Assembly (NCBI GenBank): GCA_028564925.1
Contig: CM053034.1
Coordinates: 153,429,356-153,493,355 of the forward strand
Reading direction: 5' to 3'
DNA from: Lithobates sylvaticus
Lineage: Eukaryota; Chordata; Amphibia; Anura; Ranidae
DNA length: 64,000 nt
Shown one piece after another: positions 1-11,019 of this stretch; position 1 is the stretch's first letter; each line of letters begins with the position of its first letter. Below the pieces are notes generated by a model. It did not search any database. It saw nothing but the letters and a program-made list of their open reading frames with translations, and was not told the origin of the DNA. The position numbers and the translations under genes are program-made.

Positions 1-712
1 CTGCACACGGTTTGGCCTGAATTGTGCTCATTTTGCGAGACAACACTCGCAAACCGAGTTATGATTTTTAAAAATACAGTGCTCGTATTGCGAAACGCAC
101 GTTAACCAAGCTACTCACAATCCAAGGTTCCATTGTAGAGGCAAATCAAGTGCTCACTTTGGACACAGTGCTGGTGGGGGGTTGTAGCGAGGGTGGTAGC
201 CTCTCCTTTTTTCAGGCTGGGTTCACATATGAGCCGCATATGGATCACAGCAGGGGTCTGGTGCGTCCTGGTTCACCGTTTCAGGCCCGGATTTGCACCT
301 AAAACAGACCAAAAGACGCATAGCGTTTTTCTGCAAAATGCACCGGACCTGCTACAGAGATACCATTCCATAGACAGCTAGTCAAAATCTCCTGTTATTC
401 CGAATTGGATGCGCTGATATCACATCCAATTTGCAATGGTGTAAACCCAGTCAGATATTGGCCAAGTCTGCTGCACTGTGCAGGATTGAACAATCATGCT
501 GACTGCTTAGTTATGCAGATTACACAAGGAAAGCTGCAGCTCTCCCAATGAAACCAGCAGAGTTCCTAACTGTCAGTGTGACAGCTGGTCCAGCTCTGTA
601 TCAGCTGTATCAAAAAAAGAAAAGAAAAGAAGAGCTCCTGCTGAATGTATAATTGTTGCTTTCAGCAGCTATTTACAACGTGAAAGCGAATCTTCAATCA
701 TTTAAAAAATTA
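1..712. other. Unassigned flank without recognisable gene
   Basis: No coding region or known repeat could be recognised here. Open frames are under 65 codons and have no domain-like composition. The bases before position 700 carry a short AAAG/AAAAG-rich stretch near 610-630. The stretch probably contains old repeats that I cannot name. Confidence 0.4.
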
Positions 713-751
713 AAAGTCAGCAGCTACAATAGTGTAGCTGCTGACTTTTAA
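713..751. repeat. Hairpin module shared with TTAA-type MITEs
   Basis: An imperfect palindrome reads AAAAGTCAGCAGCTAC and then its reverse complement, with a short loop. The same hairpin occurs near 20744-20790 and 51290-51330 inside MITEs that start TTAAAGCGGAGTTCCA. It is probably the right part of another copy of that family whose remainder cannot be recognised. Confidence 0.5.
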
Positions 752-1643
752 CCACCCCACCGTTAATATACTGCAGCAGGGCTTCTCTATTGCACGGAGC
801 AACGCATCTGTACGTCGTTTCATGTCGTGTGGGCGCATGTGTCCGCTGCAAGGAGGAGGAGACGATTCTCGTGATCGCTTCACAGAGAGTCAGAATGGAG
901 ATCTGCCTATATGTAAACAAGACAGATCCCTGTTCTGACAGGGGACAACATGGGGATCTGTTGTTCCTAGTGATTAGGAACAGTGATCTTTGTGTTCTTC
1001 CTGTCAGCACTTCCCCCACACAGTAAGAAAACACCAACAGGGAGCACATTTAACCCTTTGATCGCCCCTGATGTTAACCCCTTTCCTGTCAGTGTAATTT
1101 ATACAGTAATCAGTGCATTTTTTTAGCACTAATCACTGTATTGGTGTCACTGGTCCGCAAAAAGTGTCCCTTAGGGTCAGATCTGTCCGCTGCAATGTCG
1201 CAGTCCCGCTAAAAATCACTGATTGCCGCCATTGCTAGTAAAAAAAAAATTAAATACAAGACCATAAATCTATCCCGTAGTTTGTAGACACTATATCTTT
1301 TGCACAAACCAATCAATATACACTTATTGGGATTTTTTTTACCAAGAATATGTAGAAGAAAATGAATACATATTGGCCTAAATTGATGAAAACATTTGTT
1401 TTTTTACATTATTTTTTGGATATTTATTATAGCAAAAAGTAAAAAATATTGTTTTTTTTTTATTTTTTATTTTTGTTTATATCGCAGAGGTGATCAAAAG
1501 AAAGCTCTATTTGTGGGGAAAAAAGGACATACATTTTATTTGGGTACAGTGTCGCACGCCAGCACAATTGTCAGTTAAATTTATGCAGTGCAATCTCAAA
1601 AAATGGTCTGGTCATTAAGGGGGTAAATCTTTCTGGGGCTTAA
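752..1643 (-). mobile_element. Non-autonomous piggyBac-type element, reversed copy
   Basis: Reading the minus strand, this stretch matches the element at 48605-49537 in order: a TTAA end, a segment about a falling chain of T and A runs, the phrase around AGCGTCTACAAA, the chain AGTGTCC and AGTGATTAGTGC, then GTTAACCCC near the far end. It lacks a transposase. The TTAA at 1640-1643 fits the target-site rule of piggyBac elements; the other end is diffuse and placed by analogy. Position and family are inferred by comparison within the window. Confidence 0.5.
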
Positions 1644-2307
1644 GTTAAAGAACACTTTCCTGTCCAGGAATGCAGCACTGTCCTCACCTGGGCCCGTTCT
1701 TCACTGGTCTTCAGGTCCCTGGCGTTGAGATGTTGACTTTGGGAAGCCAGCTGTGACTCCTTGTGTGCTTTGGGAATTGTCCAAAAACCTTCTGGGGCCT
1801 GTGACATGTCCCAGGAGGCTGTGGGTGGTGATGAGAAGGAGGTCGACCTTCTGTTCGGATCACCTAGGCAGAAGTGGGAGTGGGTACCTCTTCAAACTAG
1901 GTGCCCCATCAACAAAAAAAATATTTTATTAGTGCCAGTGGAAGATTAGGAACAGTGGAACCTCTGTTTTTAACTGAAATTCCACAATAAAATAAACATT
2001 CCCCATTAAATACCAATATAAAATAAGTGCAGCGCTATAAGATGTTAGCAAACAACATTAAAGTGATACAATCACAATAATAACATCATATACATTATAA
2101 TGTAAATAATAGTGAAAACGCAATAGAAAGTTAATAAAGGTGAAGTGAATAAAGTCCAGAATGAAAAAATTGAGTTGGCAAGTCCCAAATTTCAATCCAC
2201 AGATTACCAAAAAGTATATCTTTGTTGCACATAAGAAAATATTGGTATAGCCTCTATGTTTAAGTGTTAGAAAAGTAGGGGTGGGTATCATCATCCTAGG
2301 CAATTAA
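1644..2307. other. Unassigned stretch with old repeat pieces
   Basis: No gene is visible. Around 1790-1835 there is a CCTGTGACATGTCCCAGGAGG segment resembling the internal part of the TTAA MITE at 50865-51353. From about 1980 an AT-rich segment with AAGTGCAGCGCTATAAG looks like a dispersed frog repeat of unknown class. Confidence 0.35.
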
Positions 2308-2900
2308 TGTAGAAAATGGTCGGTGCATCTGCATGGACTACTCCCTAAAACTACCACGCGACACCTGTGGGAATGATGGAATATCTCGATACCCAGAAAG
2401 TTTAGACAGTAAATATATAAAATTAATATTTATTAAGGAAAATAAAAAATACAAAAATACATCAATGCAGCCCAAACATAGGGTTGCTGGTGCAACATTA
2501 CATAAATTGAGACATAAGACAGTAAATGTGGTTTACATAATTCCAAAATCCCTTTAGCGGGATAATGAGCAGATGCCGACAGTTTTTTCTCTACTAGTTT
2601 CGCGAGAAATATCGCTTCCTCAGGAGAATTTAAAGCATCTGGAGCAAGAAGAAAAAATTTATTACAGTCTTAAAATTACAAAAGTCGTTTCGTGTAGACA
2701 TCAGTAACAAGATTAGATTGGTGATAGGTAGGAGTAGTAAAATATATAGGCAACACTCACCGCTCAGGTCCCACGAGGGTTCAGAGGGAGGCACCTGGGG
2801 CACCCATATTGAGGGTGTCCAGTCCAGGGCGGACACGGGAGGCTAAAAGTATGGTATGGTGCAATTAGTAGGGTAGGTAGATTTCGGAGGTTTGTTGGTC
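2308..2900 (-). repeat. Left inverted arm of the 2.6 kb element
   Basis: Reverse complement of 4314-4907, with only scattered differences visible by eye. The frame beginning MDYSLKLPRD occurs in both arms, but this only reflects the duplication and is not evidence of a gene. Confidence 0.75.
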
Positions 2901-2955
2901 AATTAAGTGTTAATGTTTTAAGAAAAAAGGTGACGATAGTATTGGCCTTTAATTT

Positions 2956-3392
2956 GGGGGTGTTGGGGAGGGGAGAGGGGGGGACTTAGCTGGGACTGGA
3001 AGGGAAAAAATTGGGACGTTTAGTGGGAGGGGGGGAAGAGGGGGGGGGGGGGGGGGGGGGGAGGGGGGAAGGGGGGAGGGGAAAGGGAAACAAAAGGTTT
3101 AGAGAGGAAAAAGAGGGGAGGGGGGGAAAAAGAGAGGAGGGGGGAAAAAAGAGGGGAGGAGCGGAGGGGGGGGAGAGAGGGGGGGAAAGAGACGTAAAAG
3201 GCAGGGGAGGGGGGGGAGGGGGGAAAGAAGGGAAAGAGTGAGGGGAAGATAGAGGTGGAGAAGGGAAAAGGAAGAGGGTGAAAAAGGGAGAAAAAAGGAA
3301 GATGGAGGAAGGAAAAGGAAAAGGGAAAGGAGAGAGGGGGGGAAATGAAGGGATTGCTGAAGGGAAAGGGAAAGAAAGGAAGGGGGATGGCA
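2956..3392. repeat. Homopurine (G/A) tract
   Basis: About 430 bases are almost purely G and A on the plus strand, including an uninterrupted G run of about 20 around 3042-3061. The tract creates long spurious proline/phenylalanine/serine frames on the minus strand. Such tracts can adopt triplex or G-quadruplex structure. Confidence 0.85.
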
Positions 3393-3778
3393 AGTCATTA
3401 ACATTGAGTGACAATATTATCAATATTTGAATAAAGAAACCTACCCTATAATGATTGCAATAAAGTTCAAAGCACCCGGGATTCCAGGGATGGTATTCAG
3501 GATAGAAGATTAAGAGGAAGCTTGCTAAGGTAGCAAGGATTTGGATTTGGGTCCTGCAAGCATTTAGTGAAGGTTAGAGTAACCCAGCATACAGCCGATT
3601 TTGGAGGGCAATGTAAGCGAGGGCAGCGTGATGAAGGAATATAATTGCTTACCTGGTAAGGATACGTGAGGACAGATCCCGGGTGCTGGGCCTACCACAT
3701 GTAAAGGCGACAAAGCGTCGCCTTATATGCCTCCAACCCAGCGGCGCCGAGCAATGACGTCATCGGGTCCGTCGCTCC

Positions 3779-3820
3779 CAATGTGCGCGCGCATCAAGAA
3801 CTCGATGCGCGCGCACATTG
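3779..3820. repeat. Perfect 17 bp stem with 8-base loop
   Basis: The arm 3779-3795 (CAATGTGCGCGCGCATC) is exactly reverse-complemented at 3804-3820. It lies in the GC-rich part of the inverted-arm element. Confidence 0.85.
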
Positions 3821-4313
3821 ATCCCTGTCATCGCTGTATGATGAGAAGGGAAAGCACGGCGGGATCTCCCTGGTGAGGGAGGGTTACTCGCCGCGCTGGA
3901 GAGGCGCGTGTCCGCTCAGAGGAGAATTAACTCCTTGTGTCCCCACTGAGTAAACCAATCGGGGGGCCGGGGCGGTGAGCATAGCCAGTTAAAAACTTTT
4001 AGTGCAAATGAAAGTCAAAATACATAAATATAAGTTTTTTTTGGGGACATGATAGACCCCGTGGTGCAAAGGGCACAAAATAATCCTAAGTGCCCTTTTA
4101 TCACACCGGGGCCCATGGATCACAATTGCAGAAGTTAATGGCAAAGCATTTTAATTAATTGAGTACAAATTCATTCAGTCATAATCTCACCATGAATTTT
4201 CATATTGGAATCTGTAAAATATACAGAAGAAAAAATGAGCATAGAAAACGGGCAACCTCAGATGACATGCCAAATCTGGGCCACACAGACCATATCCCGT
4301 TGTGGACCATGTG

Positions 4314-4907
4314 GACCAACAAACCTCCGAAATCTACCTACCCTACTAATTGCACCATACCATACTTTTAGCCTCCCGTGTCCGCCCTGGACTGGACACC
4401 CTCAATATGGGTGCCCCAGGTGCCTCCCTCTGAACCCCTCGTGGGACCTGAGCGGTGAGTGTTGCCTATATATTTTACTACTCCTACCTATCACCAATCT
4501 AATCTTGTTACTGATGTCTACACGAAACGACTTTTGTAATTTTAAGACTGTAATAAATTTTTTCTTCTTGCTCCAGATGCTTTAAATTCTCCTGAGGAAG
4601 CGATATTTCTCGCGAAACTAGTAGAGAAAAAACTGTCGGCATCTGCTCATTATCCCGCTAAAGGGATTTTGGAATTATGTAAACCACATTTACTGTCTTA
4701 TGTCTCAATTTATGTAATGTTGCACCAGCAACCCTATGTTTGGGCTGCATTGATGTATTTTTGTATTTTTTATTTTCCTTAATAAATATTAATTTTATAT
4801 ATTTACTGTCTAAACTTTCTGGATATCGAGATAGTCCATCATTCCCACAGGTGTCGCGTGGTAGTTTTAGGGAGTAGTCCATGCAGATGCACCGACCATT
4901 TTCTACA
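4314..4907 (+). repeat. Right inverted arm of the 2.6 kb element
   Basis: Inverted partner of 2308-2900. An AATAAA occurs near 4779-4786 within the T/A-rich part, which could serve as a poly(A) signal if the arm were transcribed. Confidence 0.75.
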
Positions 4908-6844
4908 TTTGTTGCACATAAAGTAATCCGAAAATAGTGACTCTACTCCGTGTTCCACCACCTCATGTAAATGGTATGCTCTTACCAGAAACAGTGGACT
5001 GTTATATAATAAAGTAAAGAGTCAGATGTGCTTGTGTAATAGCAGACCACCACTTGGTAAATGCTTCCACTCCTGGAGAGGACTCCCCCAAAGTAATTTC
5101 TATATTGGTAACTGGAATACTCAACCACCAGGGTCCCATAAAGTACGCATATAAAAGAGGACTTGGGACAATACTCCATAATGTAAAACTGTTATGTAAG
5201 GGTTATTTAAAAAAATGTAAAACACTCACAGAATGTATGTAGAAAGACTTCCTGCATCCAAGTATGCAATGATGTCACAGGCATGGACAGTGCGTTTTGT
5301 CATATCTGACATCGTCTGGGGATTCCCCATTAAACTATTTGTTAAAATTCTTACCATAGCACTTGCAGTTTACAACTTGCTCAGTGATGCTTCCCTGTTG
5401 GCTCTCCTGTACCCTAATGTGGTGCAGATGGGGATTCAAAATGTGCAGCTTTGGAACCTGGCAAAGATTTACGCACATGTCCGAAGACCCCAGGAATGCA
5501 TGCTCTAGGCCTCGAGATGTCAACGTTCTGCTGGGTCCCAAAGCCTGGGCAGAGCCCACATCTGTACACACACTGTATTTTTAAAGTTGAAGGCACTGGG
5601 GAGGGGGAGGCAGGTGGATGCAGAACCAACTCTAGGAGGAGCTGAAGTTCCTCTTTAACCCACAAGCACTTTTTTCTTTAAAGGACAGAAGCACTTTAAA
5701 ATTGTCAGGATTCAGACAGGCTCTGACATTTCAGCTTTCTCTTCAGCAGTCACAACACTATTGGTCCAATAGGTGAGCATGGTAATAGGCCTGAGAACTC
5801 ATGTCACTTTAAGCTCTAAAGGTTTTGTATCAATATATTTAAAATGGCATTGAGAGTCTTCCTGTAGCCACGTATAGTCAGTATATCTGAGGGCTCCACA
5901 CAAGTATGGTATTTTCTTGGAAAACAACCAAATCTTCAAGGTACCTATGAATTACTGTTTTAATTCAGAACCAGGTAGCTTTGTTCTAGAATTCCAAACC
6001 TTTATAAAAAAAAAAAAGAAAAAGTACTAGTCCTATTTATTCTTCTCTTCCAAGAATAGGTGTGGTATTCTTATGTGTAAAAAAAAATAGTTTAGGCTTT
6101 TTACGATCACTTTCAATCTTGTACATCCATATAATACTGACACTGTGGCAGTGGATTCAGTTTTCACAGAAGAAGGCAGTGAATTAGCTATTGTAATTGG
6201 TACCATATTAGCCTCCACTCTATTGCCAAGCTTGACTTTAACTGCAGTTTCTCTGAAGAGGAGATCATCTGGCCGCTGGCTGTTTTGTACAGTTTTGTGC
6301 AGTAAACAGAAAAATATTTCCCCTTGATTATTTTCCTGCAAACTGATTGTTTCCTCCATGCTGATGTGTCACTCTATAAGCAAGCCTCTGTGTAATAAGT
6401 GCATTTTAACCACATTGTTTATAGTCAGTGATGTGTGCAGTCTGCAGACCATGTTGTCATAGGCAGTATGTTTGTCTTTTGCATATATTGTACTTTTAAA
6501 CTATACAACCTACTCTGGCCTCTCAGGTTCACCAGCTAGTGTCCTGTCTGGTTCTCCGAAGATTGACAGTGATTTGTATTGCGTTATTTTTTTATTATAA
6601 ATGTTAGAGTTTAATTAGGTTCTTGTTCTACGTCAAGCGGACATCCACCACTAACTTCATACAATCCAGTAATTAAAATGATTCTAAAGGCTTACCTGAC
6701 CTCCCTCTTGATCCAGTGATGTGCATGACAGCATGTATACATGTATTTATTCCTAACTTAAATCTATGGTCTATAAACTGAAAATATTGAGTGGGCCTTA
6801 CTTAAACCCATGGTCTATAAACTGGAAAAATGTAGTTGGCTTTA
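4908..6844. other. Unassigned; no gene recognised
   Basis: The open frames between 5233 and 5665 overlap in several frames and have no domain-like pattern, so I treat them as chance. The part from 4908 to about 5240 looks like more of the dispersed repeat flanking the inverted-arm element. From about 6750 there are degenerate repeats of a phrase like CTTAAACCCATGGTCTATAAACTG, roughly 65 bases apart. Confidence 0.4.
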
Positions 6845-7094
6845 CTTAAAACTATAGTTCCAGACAAGTTAAGGTATGTATTCCTAACTTAAAACACTAT
6901 GGTCTATAAATGTAAACAATTTAGTTGGCTTTACTGAAAACAACAAAACATGAAAAGTCTAATGAGTCAGACAAAAATAAGTTTAGTTGACAGTACTTAA
7001 AAAGCTGAAGCAAATAGTTGCCTCAATTTTTTTGAGTAGACCCAGCACAATCTTTTTTACAGTGCATTAACTTGTCTGGAACAATCGTTTTAAG
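6845..7094. repeat. AT-rich inverted repeat, possible MITE remnant
   Basis: CTTAAAAC..T.GTTCCAGAC followed by AAGTTAA at 6845-6873 is repeated in inverted form at 7067-7094. The arms enclose about 190 bases without coding sense. It lies just outside the left end of the Tc1 element. Confidence 0.45.
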
Positions 7095-7551
7095 TGATAT
7101 TAACTTATTTATTTTTTTGTAACCCATTCAATTTTATTAAGTTGGTAAAACGTATTTTTTCCAAATGTATTTAATAAAGTATCTCACAAAATTGAGTACA
7201 CCCCTCATATTTTTGTAAATATCTTATTATATCTTTTCATGTGACAACACTGAAGAAATTACACTTTGCTACAATGTAAAGTAGTGAGTGTACAGCTTGT
7301 ATAGCAGTGTAGTTTTGCTGTCCCCTCAAAATAACTCAACACACAGCCATTAATGTCTAAACTGCTGGCGACAAAGTGAGTACACTGCTAAGTGAAAATG
7401 TCCAATTTGGGCCCAAATAGTTATTTTCCCTCCCCGGTGTCAAGTGACTCGTTAGTGTTACATGGTCTCAGGTGTGAATGGGGAGCAGGTGTGCTACATT
7501 TGGTGCTCTCACTCTCTCATTACAATCACTGGAAGTTCCACATGGCACCTC

Positions 7552-7965
7552 ATGGCAAAAAACTCTGAGGATCTGAAAAAAAGAATTGTTGCTTTACATA
7601 AAGATGGCCTTGGCTATAAGAACATTGCCAAGACCCTGAAACTGAGCTGCAGTTTGTTGGCCAAGACCATACAGCATTTTAACAGGACAGTTTGCACTCA
7701 GAACAGGCCTCGCCATGGTCGACCAAAGAAGTTGAGTGCACATGCTCAACGTCATATGCAGAGGTTGTCTTTGGGAAATAGACGTATGAGTGCTGCCAGC
7801 ATTGCGGCAGGGGTTGAAGGGGTTGGGGGTCAGCCTGTCAGTGCTAAGACCATACGCCGCACACTGCATCAAATTAGTCTGCATGGCTGTCATCACAGAA
7901 GGAAGCCTCATCTAAAGATGATGCACAAGAAAGCCTGCAAACAGTTCGCTGAAGACAAGCAGACT
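7552..7965 (+). pseudogene. Tc1 transposase, N-terminal part
   Basis: About 138 codons from an ATG at 7552 match the Tc1 transposase DNA-binding region: a MAKNSEDLKKRIVALHKDG start, two helix-turn-helix blocks (about residues 5-50 and 65-115), an RPRHGRP GRPR-like linker and a KTIRRTLHQ segment. A further in-frame ATG at 7462 is upstream but the family normally starts at MAK. The frame then runs into inserted repeat sequence, so the first catalytic Asp block (WSDE type) is absent. Confidence 0.9.
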
Positions 7966-7966
7966 A

Positions 7967-8153
7967 ATGCCCCATACACACGGTCGGACATTCCGACCAC
8001 AAAATCCGTTGTCCGGATTTTGTCCGAAACTTGTGTTGCACACACACGGTCGGACAAAATTTTCGGAAAATCCGATCATTCCGAACAAGGTGACGTACAA
8101 AACGTACAACGGGACTACGTAGAGGCCAGTAGCCAATAGCTTTCGTCTCCAAA
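7967..8153. mobile_element. Partial Harbinger-type MITE inside the Tc1 gene
   Basis: It starts TGCCCCATACACACGG after TAA and carries the family phrases GTTGCACACACACGGTCGG, TCCGATCATTCCGAAC and CTACGTAGAGGCCAGTAGCC. Those phrases are the right half of the MITEs at 10175-10548 and 44822-45242, in inverted order. The other half is missing. Confidence 0.75.
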
Positions 8154-8324
8154 CCGACCTAGTGCATTACCATCCGATCTCTTTGACATTGTATCCTGTC
8201 TGCAGTTGCCATGAGATGCTGTTCGACTGATGAGATAAGCCTGTCTTTACGCTCAGTTTGTGAGTAGTACCATTGTTTTTATACGATTTTAATAAAACTT
8301 TTAAGTGGTAATGCACTAGGTCGG
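8154..8324. mobile_element. 171 bp element with 19 bp perfect inverted ends
   Basis: CCGACCTAGTGCATTACCA at 8154-8172 is exactly inverted at 8306-8324. The interior is non-coding and ends in an AATAAAA-containing segment. It abuts the partial MITE on its left. I do not recognise the family. Confidence 0.6.
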
Positions 8325-8352
8325 TGCGCCCTCCTTTTCTTCTTTTTTTCTG

Positions 8353-8734
8353 TGACATACTGAAGCAGACCATGATCCCCTCCCTTCGGAGACTGGCAGT
8401 ATTCCAACATGATAACAACCCCAAACACACCTCCAAGATGACCACTGCCTTGCTAAAGAAGCTGAGGGTAAAGGTGATGGACATGCCAAGCATGTGTCCA
8501 GACCTAAACCCTATTGAGCATCTGTGGGGGATCCTCAAATGGAAGGTGGAGGAGCGCAAGGTCTCTAACATCCACCAGGTCCGTGATGTCGGCATGGAGG
8601 AGTGGAAGAAGACTCCAGTGGCAACCTGTGAAGCTCTGGTGAACTCCATGCCCAAGAGGGTTAGGGCAGTGCTGGAAAATAATGGTGGCCACAATATTGA
8701 CACTTTGGGCCCAGCTTTTCACTTAGGGGTGTAA
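8353..8734 (+). pseudogene. Tc1 transposase, C-terminal part
   Basis: The frame covers the end of the catalytic domain: FQHDNNPKHTS contains the second Asp and CPDLNPIEHLWG contains the Glu of the DD34E triad, followed by KVEERKVSNIHQ and the family C-terminus. The stop is followed directly by the right subterminal sequence of the transposon. Compared with a whole Tc1 gene, about 300 bases of the middle are missing. Confidence 0.9.
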
Positions 8735-9263
8735 TCACTTTTGTTGCCAGCGGTTTAGACATTAATGGCTGTGTGTTGAGTTATTTTGAGGGGGCCATAA
8801 ATTTACACTGTTATACAAACTGTACACTCACTACCTTACATTGTAGCAAAGTGTAATTTCTTCAGGGTTGTCGCATGAAAGGTAGGGATGAGCCAAACAC
8901 CTCCCGGTTTGGTTCGCAGCAAAACATGCAAACAGACAAAAAATTTGTTCGAACACGAAAACACTGTTAAAGTCTATGGGACACGAACGTGAAAAATCAA
9001 AAGTGCTAATTTTAAAGGCTTATATGCAAGTTATTGCCATAAAAAGTGTTTGGGGACTCTGGTCCTGCCCTAGGGGACATGTATCAATGCAAAAAAAAGG
9101 TTTTAAAAACTGAAGTTTTTTCAGGAGTAGCGATTTCAATAATGCTTAAAGTGAAACATTACAAATTAAATATTCCTTTAAATATTATGCCTGGGGGTCT
9201 CCTTAGTATGCCCGCAAAGTAGTGCATCTTTGCCATGTTTATAACAGTTCCACAGCAAAATAG

Positions 9264-9334
9264 TTTCATAGTTAGTAAGGTTGAATAAAGACATCAGTCC
9301 ATCCAGTTCAACCTGTGTGTGTCTACAATTGTCC
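9264..9334 (-). repeat. CR1-type LINE 3' end fragment
   Basis: The phrase CATAGTTAGTAAGGTTGAATAAAG followed by TCCAGTTCAACC is the same as the CR1-like tails at 25757-25920 (minus) and 16838-17035 (plus). Only the last part of the tail is present. Confidence 0.55.
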
Positions 9335-9613
9335 CCATCCCTGTACATTGCACACTCACATCAGTCCCTACCCTCAAAGAGCCTACAATCCAAGGTCCCC
9401 ATTCATATACTAGGGCCAATTTTTGGACAGAATCCAATTAACCTACCTGCATGTCTTTGGATTGTGGGAGGAAACCGGAGTACCCGGAGAAAACCCACGC
9501 AGGCACAGGGAGAACATGCAAACTCCAGGCAGGAAGTGTCGTGGTTGGGATTCGAACCAGCGACCCTTCTTACTGCTAGGTAAGAGTGCTAACCACTACA
9601 CCACTGTGCCACC
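9335..9613 (-). repeat. tRNA-derived SINE
   Basis: Read on the minus strand from 9613, the head GGTGGCACAGTGGTGTAGTGG and GGTTCGAATCC give an A-box and a B-box of a tRNA-derived pol III promoter. They are followed by the conserved SINE body (GCATGTTCTCCCTGTGCCTG, GGTACTCCGGTTTCCTCCCA) and a tail with GTAGGCTCTTTGAGGG. The family is widespread in frogs and fishes. It sits inside the hAT. Confidence 0.85.
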
Positions 9614-9904
9614 CTGAAAATGACATTTTTAAAGAAAAAAAATGTAATTTAAAACTGCTGGTCGCTGTAATGTATTGTCGGATCCCCGAAATATAGATAA
9701 AAATACCAAAAAAATAAAAATGTGGATGTCACCCCCCAAAATCCATACCAGGCCCTTCAGATCTGGTATGGATATTAAGGGGAACCCCGTACCCATTTTA
9801 AAAAAAAATTATGTGAGGGTCCCCCAGGTCCCCAGGCACTATATAATCTGAACAGCAGTATATATACTATGAGGTCTGCCATATATACTCTGCAGAAGAT
9901 TGGG

Positions 9905-10870
9905 CCTTAGGTGTTGGTGTTACCAGAACACTGTAAGCCCTCGCAGTTACCCTTGTTGTTCGCAGGAACGTGCCCTGCGTTGAAATATTATATGAAAAAT
10001 TTTAATTGCATGCCCCTGTTAATTGTAACCCCTCAAAGATACTCTTGTTGGGTGCAGGAATGGCCATGCTGTGAAATATTGTATCAAAAATTGTAATTAC
10101 ATGCCGGTGTTAAACAGGGGCCGAAAAATCGGGCCTTTGGTGGTGGTGCCACAACAATGTAAGCCCTCACAGTAAAGCCCCATACACACAGTCGGATTTT
10201 CTGATGGATTCTGTCCTATCGGACAATGTTGTCGGAAATTCCGACCGTGTGTAGGCACCATCGGACAGTTTCCATCGGATTGTCCGACGGACAAAGTTCT
10301 ATCTCCTGCTGGATAGATTTTCCGACAACAAAGTCCGATCACACCAATTCCGATCGTGTGTAGCGAATTCCGACGGACAAAGTGCCACGCATGCTCAGAT
10401 CACATTACAAGACCAAAGCTATTGGCTACTAGCCTCTACGTAGTCCCGTCGTAGGCAACAAACGTCACCACGTTCAGAATGATCGGATTTTCCGACAACT
10501 TTGTCCGACCGTGTGTATGCAACACCAGTGTCGGACTGTATGGGGCTTTACTCTTGTTGGGCGCAGGAACGTGCCCTGCGTTGAAATATTATATCAAAAA
10601 TTGTAATCACATGCCCCTGTTAAACAGGGGCAGAAAAATTGGGCCTTGGGTGGTGGTGGTGACACAACCCTTTAACCCCTCACAGATACTCTTGCTGGGC
10701 ACAGGAATGGGCCCTGCGTTGAAATATTATATCAAAATTTGTTATTACATGTCCCTGTTAAACATTCGCAGGAACGGGGCCCTGCGTTGAAATATTATAT
10801 CAAAAATTGTAATTACATGCCCCTGTCAAACAGGGGCAGAAAAATTGGGCCTTGGGTGGTGGTGGTGGTG
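9905..10870. repeat. ~120 bp tandem repeats inside the hAT
   Basis: About five to six diverged copies of a unit with GCAGGAACGTGCCCTGCGTTG, AAATATTATATCAAAAATTG, CATGCCCCTGTTAAACAGGGG and TTGGGCCTTGGGTGGTGGTG. The array is interrupted by the MITE at 10175-10548. The tract is non-coding. Confidence 0.8.
10175..10548. mobile_element. Harbinger-type MITE
   Basis: Ends AAGCCCCATACACAC and GTATGGGGCTT, bounded by TA on both sides (TAA/TTA, so either a TA or TWA target). The first ~250 bases match the left end of Harbinger copy B (59891 onward) closely, for example CACCATCGGACAG, CTATCTCCTGCTGGATAG and GCCACGCATGCTCAGA. Confidence 0.85.
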
Positions 10871-11019
10871 CCCTGAACCAAAAATATTGTTGGAAGCTAG
10901 CATCATTAAGATTGAGGAGGAATAGGATAGTCAGCATAGGCAGTCTTCAAGGGATCCCACATCCATAGCAAATTCAATCAGTTACATCAGCATTAGGTGC
11001 TTGATAGCTGCTGGTCCAA

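Larger units (their letters stand above)
2308..4907. mobile_element. Element with ~593 bp inverted arms, class unknown
   Basis: Positions 2308-2900 and 4314-4907 are near-identical inverted copies (outer ends TGTAGAAAATGGTCGG and its complement). The interior of about 1.4 kb holds a homopurine tract (2956-3392), a GC-rich segment with a perfect hairpin (3779-3820) and no recognisable coding region. The arms contain a GAGGAAGCGATATTTCTCGCG segment, a type of palindrome-like motif common in frog repeats. No transposase is seen, so the class (foldback DNA transposon, or two inverted copies of one repeat) is undecided. Confidence 0.6.

Noticed and set aside
2986-3423. Pro/Ser/Phe-rich frame of 145 codons
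   Set aside because: Complement of the homopurine tract; no start context and no similarity to a protein family.
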